Shown: positions 15,535 to 24,317, counted from the first letter of the stretch. The stretch is DNA of 30,791 nucleotides from JAVBNO01 sp031551485 (GCA_031551485.1 JAVBNO010000007.1:1-30791), one strand, 5' to 3'. Notes: a model not told the origin generated them from the letters alone. Made by a program: numbers and translations.

Positions 15535-16242
15535 TTATTCCGATACAGCGGCACCCTCTTCCCACCGGGGCCGCAGCAGGGTCAGCGCCACCAATATAAG
15601 CCCCATGGCCGGAATGATAAACTGCCCCCCGCCAAAAACAACAAGGCACACCACTGAAACCGCCACCCCAATCAGAGCGGGCAGATGCCGCTTTTGGCTT
15701 TGCCATTGGCCCAGGAAAATGACCGTGAACAGCGCCGTCATGGCAAAATCAATGCCGGTGGTGTTAAAGGTAATCAGCTGCCCGGCCAGCCCCCCCAATG
15801 TCGACCCCGCCACAAAATAAATCTGATCCAACACCGCCACTGCCAGCATAAAATCACTGCTGTCTACCCCCTCCGGGGCTTTGGTGGAGCAGAGGATGGA
15901 AAAAGTCTCATCGGTCAGGGAGAAAATCAAATAGGGCTTGTATGCTTTTTTTACATCGGCAAAAGGCTTCAGCATCGAAAGCCCATAAAATAAATGCCGC
16001 GCGTTCACAATCAAGGCAAGAAGGAAAGCATATACCGGCGCAAAGCCTGCCGCCAAAAGCCCCACAGCCAAAAACTGCATCGATCCGGCATAGATGACAA
16101 GGCTCATCAGGCACGCCCACACCGGCCCAAATCCCTTGCTATTTAAAAGAATGCCAAAGGCCATGCCCAAAAACAAATATCCTGCCATCACCGGAAGGGT
16201 GTGGGGGAATGCCGCCTTCACCGCCGTCACTTTTTCTTTCAT
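15535..16242 (-). CDS. azlC: AzlC-family branched-chain amino acid exporter subunit
   Basis: 235 residues from ATG 16242, with AAAGGAGGGGTG in front. The beginning (AFPHTLPVMAGYLFLGMAFGILL) and the VIYAGSMQFLAVGLL and LIVNARHLFYGLSM stretches are the conserved N-terminal signature of AzlC/YgaZ proteins, followed by LTDETFSIL. Several hydrophobic membrane segments follow. Family members export branched-chain amino acids together with a small partner, AzlD/YgaH. No azlD-like frame lies downstream: the gene is followed at once by its own terminator and the repeat block, and the partner is not elsewhere in this window. Either it is encoded elsewhere or this protein works alone. Confidence 0.93.
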   Translation of the reverse strand: MKEKVTAVKAAFPHTLPVMAGYLFLGMAFGILLNSKGFGPVWACLMSLVIYAGSMQFLAVGLLAAGFAPVYAFLLALIVNARHLFYGLSMLKPFADVKKAYKPYLIFSLTDETFSILCSTKAPEGVDSSDFMLAVAVLDQIYFVAGSTLGGLAGQLITFNTTGIDFAMTALFTVIFLGQWQSQKRHLPALIGVAVSVVCLVVFGGGQFIIPAMGLILVALTLLRPRWEEGAAVSE

Positions 16243-16284
16243 CCCTTCACCCCTCCTTTGCCAAACAGCAGCATCTAAAATAAA

Positions 16285-16313
16285 ATGTTACTATAAATCC
16301 CTGCCCTTTGCAA
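16285..16313 (-). promoter_or_regulatory. Candidate azlC promoter
   Basis: On the minus strand TTGCAA (16308-16313) and TAACAT (16285-16290) are separated by 17 bases, about 43 bases upstream of the azlC start. A TATAGT overlapping the spacer is an alternative -10. The match is moderate. Confidence 0.4.
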
Positions 16314-16421
16314 GCAGAAAAACCGGGCTCAACCGTTGGATGAAGACGGCTGCGGCAAAGGCGGTTCCCGCCAAACATTCTCCATATGCATTCTCAAAAC
16401 AGGGCAATTTCGCTCTCTGCA

Positions 16422-16461
16422 ACAAAAGAGTCCCGAAAGCCGAAAGGCCTTCGGGACTCTT
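16422..16461 (-). terminator. Terminator of the amino-acid ABC operon
   Basis: Perfect 12-bp stem AAGAGTCCCGAA (16426-16437) / TTCGGGACTCTT (16450-16461), followed on the minus strand by TTTTG. It lies about 20 bases after the stop of the ATPase gene. Between it and azlC (16243-16421) I see only the azlC promoter region. Confidence 0.9.
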
Positions 16462-16482
16462 ACCCATACATCTTAAAATGAA

Positions 16483-17220
16483 TCAGGTGTTGGAAAACCG
16501 GCTGATAAATGCGCGGGAGCGTTCGTGCTTGGGTGCGGAAAAGAACCGGTCCGGCGTGTCTTCTTCCAAAAACTGCCCGTCCGCCATAAAGGCCACCCGA
16601 TGGGACACGTCCCGGGCAAAAGCCATCTCATGGGTTACAATCAGCATCGTCAGCCCCGAGTGGGACAAATCCCCAATTACGCTGAGCACTTCACCCACCA
16701 TCTCCGGGTCCAGTGCCGACGTCGGCTCATCAAACAGCAGTGCCTCCGGTTCCATCGAAAGTGCGCGGGCAATGGCGACGCGCTGCTTCTGCCCGCCGGA
16801 AAGCTGCCGAGGCTTGGCGTTCACAAACTGCGCCATGCCGACCCGGTCCAAAAACTTCTTGGCCATCGCCTCAGAGTCCGCCCGGTTTTTCTTGCCCACT
16901 TTCATTTGGCCAACCACGCAGTTTTCCAGCGCGGTCAAATTGTTAAAGAGGTTGAACTGCTGAAACACCATGCCTACCTTGGCGCGGTACTTGGTAATGT
17001 CGTACTTCGGGCCCAGCACGTTTTGCCCGTGGAAATAAATCTCGCCGGAGGTGGGCCATTCCAACAAATTGATACAGCGCAAAAATGTGCTTTTGCCCGA
17101 ACCGCTGGCCCCAATGATGCTGATCACTTCGCCTCTTCTTACGCTGAAGTCGACCCCTTTCAGCACCTCGTTTTCGCCAAAGGTCTTGCACAGATTCTTA
17201 ATTTCCACCACAGAATCCAT
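16483..17220 (-). CDS. Polar amino-acid ABC transporter, ATP-binding protein
   Basis: 245 residues, normal length for GlnQ/ArtM/TcyC-type ATPases. Walker A GASGSGKST (37-45), Q-loop VFQQFNL, signature LSGGQ (140-144), Walker B LLFDEP (161-166) and H-loop His in VTHEMAFA (about 197) are all present. The sequence around FNLFNNLTALENC and THEMAFARDVSHRVAFM is typical for the polar amino-acid subfamily. Start is two bases past the permease stop, so the two are coupled. It is the third gene of a binding protein - permease - ATPase operon. The exact substrate cannot be told from the ATPase. Confidence 0.96.
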   Translation of the reverse strand: MDSVVEIKNLCKTFGENEVLKGVDFSVRRGEVISIIGASGSGKSTFLRCINLLEWPTSGEIYFHGQNVLGPKYDITKYRAKVGMVFQQFNLFNNLTALENCVVGQMKVGKKNRADSEAMAKKFLDRVGMAQFVNAKPRQLSGGQKQRVAIARALSMEPEALLFDEPTSALDPEMVGEVLSVIGDLSHSGLTMLIVTHEMAFARDVSHRVAFMADGQFLEEDTPDRFFSAPKHERSRAFISRFSNT

Positions 17221-17221
17221 A

Positions 17222-17992
17222 CTACATACCCCCTTTTATATTGATGTCATGGGGCATGGTAGACGACTGGAGCACATAGGATGACGGCCCGTCCATCTTT
17301 TTCTCAATGAACCGCAGAATGCGGGTGACCGACAGTGTCAGCACCAAATAAATGGCCGCTGTAATCAGAAACGTCTCATAGGTGCGGAAAATGGCCCCTT
17401 TCACCGACTTCGTCATAAAGAACAGCTCGGTCACCGAGATAACGTTCAAAACGGAGGTGTCTTTAATATTGATGACAAACTCGTTGCCGGTGGCCGGCAG
17501 AATGTTGCGAATCGTCTGCGGCAGAATGATGTTCAGCATCGCCTGCAAATGGTTCATTCCAATGGCCTGTGCCGCTTCCATCTGCCCCGGGTCAATGGCC
17601 TGGATGCCGCCCCGCACCACCTCGGACATATAAGCGCCCGTGTTGATAGAGACGACAAAGAAGCCGGCTACCAGCGGGCTTAAGTCAATGTTGAATACCT
17701 CTTTCAGGCCAAAGTAAAACAAACATGCCTGCACAATCATAGGGGTACCGCGGAAAAATTCGATATAGCAGGTCAAAAGGCCGTTTACAATGCTCAGCAG
17801 TGTGCTGCGCAAGGTGGGTTTTTTAGCGTGTCCTTTGGGTATGGTGCGGATCACACCCACCAAAAGTCCGATCAACGACCCCACAAGCGTGCCGGAAATC
17901 GCCACCAACATCGTGACGCCAGCCCCTTGTAAAAACCATAAGCCGTATTTTTGGAGGATAAATACAATCCACTCAAAAAAAGTTCTTTCCAT
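17222..17992 (-). CDS. Polar amino-acid ABC transporter, permease
   Basis: 256 residues with an N-terminal membrane segment (LWFLQGAGVTMLVAISGTLVGSLIGLLVG in parts) and at least four further ones. YIEFFRGTPMIVQACLFYFG and the EVVRGGIQAIDPGQMEAAQAIGM loop (in parts) are the conserved HisM/GlnP permease signature that docks the ATPase, and LPQTIRNILPATGNEFVINIKDTS follows as usual. One permease gene only, so it should work as a homodimer. The insertion between the first two membrane segments (IRTIPKGHAKKPTLRST) is a little longer than in the shortest members. Confidence 0.95.
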   Translation of the reverse strand: MERTFFEWIVFILQKYGLWFLQGAGVTMLVAISGTLVGSLIGLLVGVIRTIPKGHAKKPTLRSTLLSIVNGLLTCYIEFFRGTPMIVQACLFYFGLKEVFNIDLSPLVAGFFVVSINTGAYMSEVVRGGIQAIDPGQMEAAQAIGMNHLQAMLNIILPQTIRNILPATGNEFVINIKDTSVLNVISVTELFFMTKSVKGAIFRTYETFLITAAIYLVLTLSVTRILRFIEKKMDGPSSYVLQSSTMPHDINIKGGM

Positions 17993-18027
17993 ATGACAGT
18001 AAAATCCTTTTTGGTAATATTTGCGGC

Positions 18028-18849
18028 CTATGCAACCGGCTGATTTTTAATGGCGTTGTCCATAATGGTTTCCCGGTCCGCTTTGGGAATGCCCTTCAAA
18101 ATCTCGTCAATTTTCGCCTTCAGCTCGCTGTCCTTCCGCAAGCCGACGGCAATGGAAGCCTCATCCTCGGAATAGGTAAAGCCTTTGCCCGCTTCAAAAG
18201 AAATATAGGTCAGGCCAGGATTGGTCAGTGTGGCGGCAAGGGCGCCGGGCCGCTCGGAGACATAAGCGTCAATTTTGCCGGAATCCAAAGCAATAACCAT
18301 GGTGGGGAAGTCTTCCATCGCGGTTTGTTTGTCGGCGCCGGGCAGCTGGTCGATCACCGAATAATGAAAAGTATTCAGCTGGCCGGTCACTTTGGCGCCG
18401 CTAAAATCTTCAGGGGCTTTGGCGTTGGCGTAGGGGCCGTCTTTTTTCACAACCAACACCAGATCGGAAGTATAGTAGTTGGCGGAAAAATCAATTGTCT
18501 GTTTGCGCTCTTCGGTGGGGGACATGCCCGCCATGATCGCGTCAATTTTGCCCGAGGTCAAAGCGGGAAGCAAGCCATCCCACTCAATTTTCACAATCAC
18601 CAGCTCTTTGCCAAGCCCTGCGGCCACTTTTTTGGCCAGCTCCACATCGTAACCGCCGGCATAGCTGCCGCCGTCAATCGGCACAGCGCCGTTGGCGTCG
18701 TCAGTCTGGGTCCAGTTAAAAGGGGCATAAGCGCATTCCATGCCTACGCGGAACTGGTTGCTTTCTTCGGTCGAGGCAGGCTTGCCGCAAGCGGTAAACA
18801 ATCCAGCCAGAATCACAAGTACCATAAGTACCGATAAAACTTTTTTCAT
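18028..18849 (-). CDS. Amino-acid ABC transporter substrate-binding lipoprotein
   Basis: 273 residues from ATG 18849, preceded by AGGAGAAGTAAA; the upstream extension of the frame is not used. Signal peptide MKKVLSVLMVLVILAGLFTAC with the lipid-modified Cys at 21. The mature part is a family-3 periplasmic-binding protein: RVGMECAYAPFNW, GYDVELAKKVAAGLG, IVKIEWDGLLPALTSGKIDAIMAGMSPTEERKQTIDFS (in parts) and the second lobe SGAKVTGQLNTFHYSVIDQ. It catches an amino acid outside the membrane and hands it to the permease next door. The Asp/Arg ligands in IMAGMSPTEER suggest a polar amino acid such as cystine, arginine or glutamine; I cannot choose. Confidence 0.95.
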   Translation of the reverse strand: MKKVLSVLMVLVILAGLFTACGKPASTEESNQFRVGMECAYAPFNWTQTDDANGAVPIDGGSYAGGYDVELAKKVAAGLGKELVIVKIEWDGLLPALTSGKIDAIMAGMSPTEERKQTIDFSANYYTSDLVLVVKKDGPYANAKAPEDFSGAKVTGQLNTFHYSVIDQLPGADKQTAMEDFPTMVIALDSGKIDAYVSERPGALAATLTNPGLTYISFEAGKGFTYSEDEASIAVGLRKDSELKAKIDEILKGIPKADRETIMDNAIKNQPVA

Positions 18850-18982
18850 TTTACTTCTCCTTTTTATTTGGATAGTGACATAGTAACATATTAAATCATA
18901 AATTTCTATCTTTTCTTTACTTTTTTCCAGTAAATACCCGGCTTGCACGTCCCTGGTAAAAAGAAAATACAAATCTTTCCGT

Positions 18983-19130
18983 GGCGCGGAATAACGCGCC
19001 GTGCTTCCCCATATATCGTAAAGCCGGCTGCGTTAAAACGTGATGAAGGCCCCTTTAAACCAACATGCCTTCGTCCCGGCTTCCGCTGGTCCCTGCACAG
19101 CCGGCGCCACTGAGAAAAAGTATAGCCGCC
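18983..19130 (-). promoter_or_regulatory. Hairpin-rich leader upstream of the ABC operon
   Basis: The 703 bases between the two divergent genes (18850-19552) have no gene I can support. The part at 18983-19130 is GC-rich in an AT-rich setting and can fold: GGCGCG/CGCGCC (18983-18988 / 18995-19000), a 9-bp stem 19042-19050 / 19067-19075, CCGGCT/AGCCGG (19076-19081 / 19099-19104), and CCGGCG (19101-19106) with CGCCGG near 19130. The last two share bases, so they exclude each other, a pattern known from regulatory leaders. It matches no riboswitch class I know. A decayed gene is the alternative. Confidence 0.35.
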
Positions 19131-19396
19131 GGTGAACACAGGCAACATTTCCTCATAAAAACGGCATCGTATGTTGTTGCCTTTTGCACTTTTTTGCAAA
19201 AACGAAATTGGGTCAAACCGATTCTCTTTTCACATCATGATCAATTTTTTTCTCGTACATGATCAGTAACATTATGGATACTTTTTGATGATATTTTGTT
19301 GTCAAAAGGCTCTTAAAGCAAACTGGACCTAATTGGGATATTTTTTCATTGTTTTGATAGCGTACGAAATATCTTTGTGCTGCAATATCTGATATA

Positions 19397-19489
19397 GATA
19401 TATTCTGACCTGTTTTGATGCGTTGTGATGCGTTTTAATATGTAACCGATAAACATCTGCTGGTCTATGATATATTCTGATCTATTTTG
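19397..19489 (+). promoter_or_regulatory. Duplicated 21-bp elements and 10-bp tandem repeat before the surface protein gene
   Basis: A 21-bp element beginning GATATATTCTGA and ending TTTTG occurs at 19397-19417 and 19469-19489 with 19 of 21 positions identical and 72 bases between starts. Between them TGATGCGTT(G/T) is repeated in tandem at 19416-19425 and 19426-19435. A promoter-like pair TTTTGA (19413-19418) and TAATAT (19436-19441), 17 bases apart, lies within this block; its -35 match is weak. The set looks like operator sites for a dimeric or cooperative regulator about 60-150 bases before the start codon. Confidence 0.45.
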
Positions 19490-19552
19490 CAAGACATTGG
19501 ATTTGTAATACAGCGAAAGAGGAAAGAAACATTTACCGCAAAGGAGATACAC

Positions 19553-22500
19553 ATGGCTTTCATGGATTTTTTTAAATCGCACAGAAGAAAATTACTCTCG
19601 GTAACGGCAGGCTTATTGATTTGGTCTCTTCTCATCCAAGGGTTCTTTTCACATATGCCATACGCCGCCGCTGGGTTGACATCCGTTCCTTGGGCGGATT
19701 ATCTTGCTGGAATCTGGGCGGAAAAATCGGCGACCTGGAACTGGACATCCCCCCCAAGCGGAACGCCCAGGTGGGATGGGACTGCCGTAGCACCGCAGAC
19801 CACAATGGAAGGCACGAAAAAAGTTTACCTAATCACCACACCGCAGGAACTCTATTGGACTCGCGCCAACTTTACAGGGAACAGCGGCTACATAGACGCT
19901 GAAATCCGCCTCATGAATAACATTGACATGGGCGGGGCAGTGGGCCAAATCTGGACACCCTACAGCTCGAATTTCAAAGGCGAATTCAATGGGCGGGGGA
20001 ATACTATTTTCAACCTTTATGTGTCGCGCCCTGCTTCAGAGAACAACGGTCTTTTCAGCTTCACTGCGTCTTCCTCCAACATTCATGACCTTGTCATGGT
20101 TTCGCCCAAAGTCGTAGGAAAAAAATATAACGGCGCGTTGGTGGGCATGGATTACGGCGTAGTCAAGAACATTCGCGTGGAAAAAGCCTGGATTCAAATA
20201 CCGCTGGATAGCGACTGGGGCAGCGCGATTGTCGGATATTGCAACACGTACGGTCTCTACGACGGCCTTGCTGCGGTAGACAGCATTATCTATGGCGGCA
20301 GCCATTTGGGGTCGGTTGTGGGGATGCCCCGCAAAATCCAAAACAGTTATGCAATCGGATGCACAGTCATCTCCACTGGATATCATTCCGGCGGGTTTAT
20401 GTCCTGCACAGACTATTTACAAAGTGTGAAAAACTGCTACTCCGACTGCGAAGTATACGGAACAAGAGAGACCGGCGCCTTTCTCGGTTATTCTACCAAT
20501 GCCGGTACCGGCGGCACGGCTATCATCGAAAACTGCTTTGCCCAAGGCAGCGTGGAAGGGGTACAAAATATCGGCGGCTTCGCCCCCGGTTTCCAAGGTT
20601 ATTCCGGCGGCATCACCGTGCGCGATTGTTACTCCACCGCCATTGTCGGTATGAGAGACGGCGGTACCTCCATAGGATCCTTTACGGGCATTTCATACAG
20701 CAATGTAAGATTCCAAAACTGCTATGCGGCCGGAGAAGTAGGCGGTTTGGAGAACAACACCGACATCGGCGGCTTTATTGGCGTAAACAACGGAGCAACC
20801 TTTTCCAACTGCTACTATGACAAGCAAACCACTGCGATGAGAGAAGTCGCAGCCGGTGTAGGAAGCGCCGCGGGCATTACCGGGCTGCTCACAAACAGCG
20901 ACAAAGGCGGCGGCGGTCAAAAAATGACAGGCCATGAGCTGACGGGTTTCAGCCCATCGATATGGAAATTTGAAGACCAGTTGTACCCCCAGCTGCACAT
21001 CTTTGCCGATGCAGATAGCGTAGTATTTCCGGACGGCAATATGAATGCCCCGCTTAACAGGGCGACAGGCGCGGCCTATTCGGCAGCCAGCGTCGCCACC
21101 CCAATACTTGCGCCCTGGGAAAATGTGCCCATAGACACGTCCTATGACACGGTGCGGGACATCACAGTGGATTTTCCCTTTGCCCAAAATTCGAATCATG
21201 TCATTGTGTGGTCAAACAAGGGAAAAAAGGGTGTCGTAGAGCCCAATAAAGATGTCCTTACAGTCTATAACGGCGGAAAGACCGCGCATGTCAACACTGT
21301 CGGGATTGAGTGGGTGTATGCCACCCATACAGCCACCATATCCGGCATTTCGGTTACAGCGGTCCGGCCGATTCGCCTGATCCCTACCCGTTCTTTATAT
21401 GCAGGGGAAGACAAAGTCAAGAATGCTGGCGAAACATATGACAACTGGGAAGATGTAACACTCATCAATTCAACTGCGTTGGAACTCGACAGGCACATTC
21501 AGACAATGTATCCCTCCATGAATATGGGCAGGGATATGGATCCGACAGCGAGCGTATTGAATATTCCCACCTTGATTGAGAATGAAGATGCGGAAAACGC
21601 GTACGAAGACGCGATTAGCAGCATCGACGAAAATACAGAAAGCAGCATCGACGAAAACACAGAGAGCAGCCTCGACGAGAGCACGGCGAGCAGCCTCGAC
21701 GAGAGCACGGCGAGCAGTCTCGACGAGAATATGGCGAGCAGCGCAAGTGAGCATATCGCAAGCAGTACAAGCGAGCATATCGCGAGCAGTGCAAGCGAGC
21801 ATATCGCAAGCAGTACAAGCGAGCATACCGCGAACAATGTAAGCGCGTACATTGAGAGCAGTGCAAGCGAGCATATCGCAAGCAGCGCAAGCGAGCATAT
21901 CGCAAGCAGTGCAAGCGAGCATATCGCGAGCAGTGCAAGCGAATATATCGAGAGCAGCATTGACGAAAACGGCGAAGAAAATACCGAGACTGAAATGGAT
22001 TCTACCTCCCTAGATTTTGGCGATGCCATGCAAATCCCGGCGCCGCCAATGATACCGCCTGTCCCAGCCTTCGACAACGGTGGCCAACCTGGAGAAATTA
22101 TTGTTCCCCTCACCGGGCAGGACGCCAGAGCGCTTGTGGAAAATGGCAATGCGCCTTCCTACACAACCAATTCGCCAACCATTGTGGATCAAGACGGAAC
22201 CATTTATGATTATTTTGGTTCGGCAGATGTATATAGACAATTTAATGGTTCTCAGACTTTGCCTGCGCAATACGGTGGAAAAGTCTTTACAATTACCTAT
22301 GTGTGGCTTTTGTCCGACGGGCGGTTTCTGACCGATGACAAGCAGTTAGAGGTCATTAGTGATTTGGTTGTTATGCATATCCGCCAGGTGGTGGTCAACC
22401 GGCATTCATCGGTAGTTCCGCTACCGCAAAATGGTTATATGACATTGGATAATCAGGATGTCAATGGAACCGTGAAGTCCAATATCAATGTGATCTGTGC

Positions 22501-22846
22501 CAGCGGAAACAATCAGGTGGAATACACCAATTTCTACTTTGGCATTGCGCCGCAGGTGGAAGACTTCTTTGCCGTAAACCCAATTATTCCGCAAAACTAC
22601 CAGTATGCAGGGAACTTCGTGTCCTATTCGACTGGCTCCGCCGATTTTGCGCAGGCGGCCACGGGTGCGATCAAGGTTGATTACACAACGGACAAAGAAG
22701 TGTGGATAACGGTCTATATCGAACCGATCACAGAAGAGCCGGGCTATTATGAATGGGATTCGGCAGTCAATGATTTCGGTAAAATACAACTTCCGCCAAA
22801 CCTACCGCCTGTTGCGGAAACCATTGATACGCATCAACAGGATTAG
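19553..22846 (+). CDS. Secreted GLUG-motif surface protein with octapeptide repeats
   Basis: 1097 residues from ATG 19553, which has AAAGGAGATACAC in front; the frame opens earlier without a ribosome binding site. Residues 1-40 form a signal peptide with a long basic start and cleavage after YAAA. About 60-270 is a beta domain that already shows GLUG-like turns (EFNGRGNTIFNLYV). Around 279-425 several GLUG repeats follow (VKNCYSDCEVYG, IENCFAQGSVEG..IGGF, FQNCYAAGEVGG..IGGFIG, FSNCYYDKQT), known from beta-helical adhesins. Residues about 689-808 are 15 Ser-rich octapeptides; a Pro-rich hinge and a beta-rich C-terminal domain end the protein. No LPXTG, no S-layer domain and no C-terminal membrane segment is seen, so the mode of wall attachment is unknown. 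Confidence 0.9.
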   Translation: MAFMDFFKSHRRKLLSVTAGLLIWSLLIQGFFSHMPYAAAGLTSVPWADYLAGIWAEKSATWNWTSPPSGTPRWDGTAVAPQTTMEGTKKVYLITTPQELYWTRANFTGNSGYIDAEIRLMNNIDMGGAVGQIWTPYSSNFKGEFNGRGNTIFNLYVSRPASENNGLFSFTASSSNIHDLVMVSPKVVGKKYNGALVGMDYGVVKNIRVEKAWIQIPLDSDWGSAIVGYCNTYGLYDGLAAVDSIIYGGSHLGSVVGMPRKIQNSYAIGCTVISTGYHSGGFMSCTDYLQSVKNCYSDCEVYGTRETGAFLGYSTNAGTGGTAIIENCFAQGSVEGVQNIGGFAPGFQGYSGGITVRDCYSTAIVGMRDGGTSIGSFTGISYSNVRFQNCYAAGEVGGLENNTDIGGFIGVNNGATFSNCYYDKQTTAMREVAAGVGSAAGITGLLTNSDKGGGGQKMTGHELTGFSPSIWKFEDQLYPQLHIFADADSVVFPDGNMNAPLNRATGAAYSAASVATPILAPWENVPIDTSYDTVRDITVDFPFAQNSNHVIVWSNKGKKGVVEPNKDVLTVYNGGKTAHVNTVGIEWVYATHTATISGISVTAVRPIRLIPTRSLYAGEDKVKNAGETYDNWEDVTLINSTALELDRHIQTMYPSMNMGRDMDPTASVLNIPTLIENEDAENAYEDAISSIDENTESSIDENTESSLDESTASSLDESTASSLDENMASSASEHIASSTSEHIASSASEHIASSTSEHTANNVSAYIESSASEHIASSASEHIASSASEHIASSASEYIESSIDENGEENTETEMDSTSLDFGDAMQIPAPPMIPPVPAFDNGGQPGEIIVPLTGQDARALVENGNAPSYTTNSPTIVDQDGTIYDYFGSADVYRQFNGSQTLPAQYGGKVFTITYVWLLSDGRFLTDDKQLEVISDLVVMHIRQVVVNRHSSVVPLPQNGYMTLDNQDVNGTVKSNINVICASGNNQVEYTNFYFGIAPQVEDFFAVNPIIPQNYQYAGNFVSYSTGSADFAQAATGAIKVDYTTDKEVWITVYIEPITEEPGYYEWDSAVNDFGKIQLPPNLPPVAETIDTHQQD
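21617..21976 (+). repeat. 24-bp in-frame tandem repeat (15 copies) in the surface protein gene
   Basis: Fifteen consecutive 24-bp units encode octapeptides: SSIDENTE-type at both ends, SSLDESTA in the early part and SSASEHIA/SSTSEHIA in the centre, with one divergent copy (NNVSAYIE). Runs of nearly identical DNA units point to recent expansion. Every gain or loss of a unit keeps the frame, so the stalk length can vary without loss of function. The acidic/Ser-rich composition fits an extended stalk. Confidence 0.93.
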
Positions 22847-22858
22847 CCATCACTCAAC

Positions 22859-22892
22859 AAAAGAGGCTGCTTGATCAAGCAGCCTCTTTTTT
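22859..22892. terminator. Bidirectional terminator between convergent genes
   Basis: Almost perfect palindrome: stem AAAAGAGGCTGCTT against its complement around GATC, with T-runs on both strands. It ends the surface protein gene on the plus strand and the kinase operon on the minus strand. Confidence 0.93.
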
Positions 22893-22920
22893 CAGTTCCA
22901 CTTTTAAACCGCTTCATCCA

Positions 22921-24288
22921 TTATGGTTCAATCAACTCTATATACGACGACACTTCCTGGTCGAAATATTTCGTTTGGAACGAGCTGTTTCCATATTTGT
23001 TCAGTATGCTTCTAATGATTGTCATGCCAATACCTTCATGTCCGGGTTTTGTCATCGGCCCGGTTATCGTGCTGGCGTGACTGTCCACCGGCTCAGATAT
23101 GCTGTTGGAAACAATCACAATTTTGGAACAGGCCATTTTTGACTCGATTGACAAATACGCCTTCCGACGTTCCGAGGTGCTGGCCGCTTCGATGGCGCTG
23201 TCTAAAAGACAAGATAATATTCGGGAGGCGTCCATATTATCGATATACATGTTTTCGATGTTGCATTTCAGCGAAATGATCAGCTTCACATTATGCCGTT
23301 CGGCACATTCCAGCTTATTCATAAGCAAGGAAATGATCGCGGGGTTTTCATGCATTTTCTGTGAAAGTTCTATCAGGTTGCCAGCATGGGATGTAGCCGA
23401 AATCAAAGATGCGTGATATTTTTGGAGCCCTTCATATTCCTCCAGCTCAAGAAAGCCACTGTATGTATGCAAAATATTATTAAAATCGTGTTTAATGCCC
23501 CTCAATTCTTCCATCCCCTTGAACAATGCGCTGATATGAGTTTCATGTTTGGCGATGGTTTGGTTTTTGTAGGTTATGGTGTCCAGACAAAAAATAACGG
23601 TCACAAAAAGCAGAAGTATCAATAATCCAATTGTGTATGCCATAACCAAGTCGGTCAAAAGAATAGGGATTACGACCATAACAGCATAGGCGAACGATGT
23701 TTTGCACAAATAGAAAAATATTTCCTTTCGCCTATTAAAAAACATAATGTCGGAAAACACCCAAATCACATTTCTTCGCTTGATCCATGCAACGACAGCA
23801 TAATAGACGATGGCAAAAATAATGAAACAGGCAATTTGTTGAAACGCGTCCTTCATGTAATTATAGTGAATATCGTTTTGCACAAAAAATATCGAACCTA
23901 ATACGCGGTTGAATTGCCGGTCTATCAGCCAAATCAGATAGATATAGCTCGTCAGCGTAACGGACCGCACCTGCGAAAGCCCTAACAATTTTTGCGCTGC
24001 ATAATAATAAATCAGTGCATGTATCGGGTTTGGCGATACAACAAGGTAATACATCACATTACCAAAAGAGACCATCCCGCTGGAAAGGTAGACCCCATAT
24101 ACAAACATACTTTGCGCCGCTGTCCCGGTCAGAAAGGCAAAAAGCATCCTTTGGATTAAACTCGCCTTTAATCCCGCAACCCTCAGCAGTACATTAGACA
24201 TCATAATGGTAGAAATAAACATTTCCGAGATCGTTACAAAAGCAAGAATCAATTGCATTTGGAGGGAATAGGCAAACGCAGGGTACAT
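22921..24288 (-). CDS. GHKL-type sensor kinase (AgrC-like) with altered N box
   Basis: 455 residues from ATG 24288 with AGAGGTGATATCAA in front. About six to seven hydrophobic segments fill residues 1-235. The H box GIKHDFNNILHTY (His about 267) and the NPAIISLLMNKL stretch are as in AgrC/GHKL kinases, and the G box GHEGIGMTIIRSILNKYG is present. In the N box, where these kinases have LLDNAIEAA, this one has LLDSAIEAA (Ser about 364). That Asn binds the Mg-ATP, so autophosphorylation may be weak or absent. Last gene of the operon kinase - receiver - kinase. No AgrD-like peptide or AgrB is in the window. Confidence 0.9.
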   Translation of the reverse strand: MYPAFAYSLQMQLILAFVTISEMFISTIMMSNVLLRVAGLKASLIQRMLFAFLTGTAAQSMFVYGVYLSSGMVSFGNVMYYLVVSPNPIHALIYYYAAQKLLGLSQVRSVTLTSYIYLIWLIDRQFNRVLGSIFFVQNDIHYNYMKDAFQQIACFIIFAIVYYAVVAWIKRRNVIWVFSDIMFFNRRKEIFFYLCKTSFAYAVMVVIPILLTDLVMAYTIGLLILLLFVTVIFCLDTITYKNQTIAKHETHISALFKGMEELRGIKHDFNNILHTYSGFLELEEYEGLQKYHASLISATSHAGNLIELSQKMHENPAIISLLMNKLECAERHNVKLIISLKCNIENMYIDNMDASRILSCLLDSAIEAASTSERRKAYLSIESKMACSKIVIVSNSISEPVDSHASTITGPMTKPGHEGIGMTIIRSILNKYGNSSFQTKYFDQEVSSYIELIEP

Positions 24289-24317
24289 TTGATATCACCT
24301 CTATCGTCCACGGTTAT

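Noticed and set aside
19099..19115. A GCCACTG motif resembling the 3' part of a cobalamin riboswitch
   Set aside because: None of the other conserved cobalamin elements (GGGAA, CCGC...ACTG core) is present in the right order and it lies on the strand opposite to the transporter genes.
18906..19199. A 97-codon minus-strand frame upstream of the binding protein
   Set aside because: No ribosome binding site, unusual Arg/Cys-rich composition, no recognisable family; it crosses the hairpin-rich segment and the binding-protein leader.
21470..22149. Long antisense frames opposite the octapeptide repeats
   Set aside because: They arise from the 24-bp period, which keeps every frame open; the sense frame belongs to a clear secreted protein.
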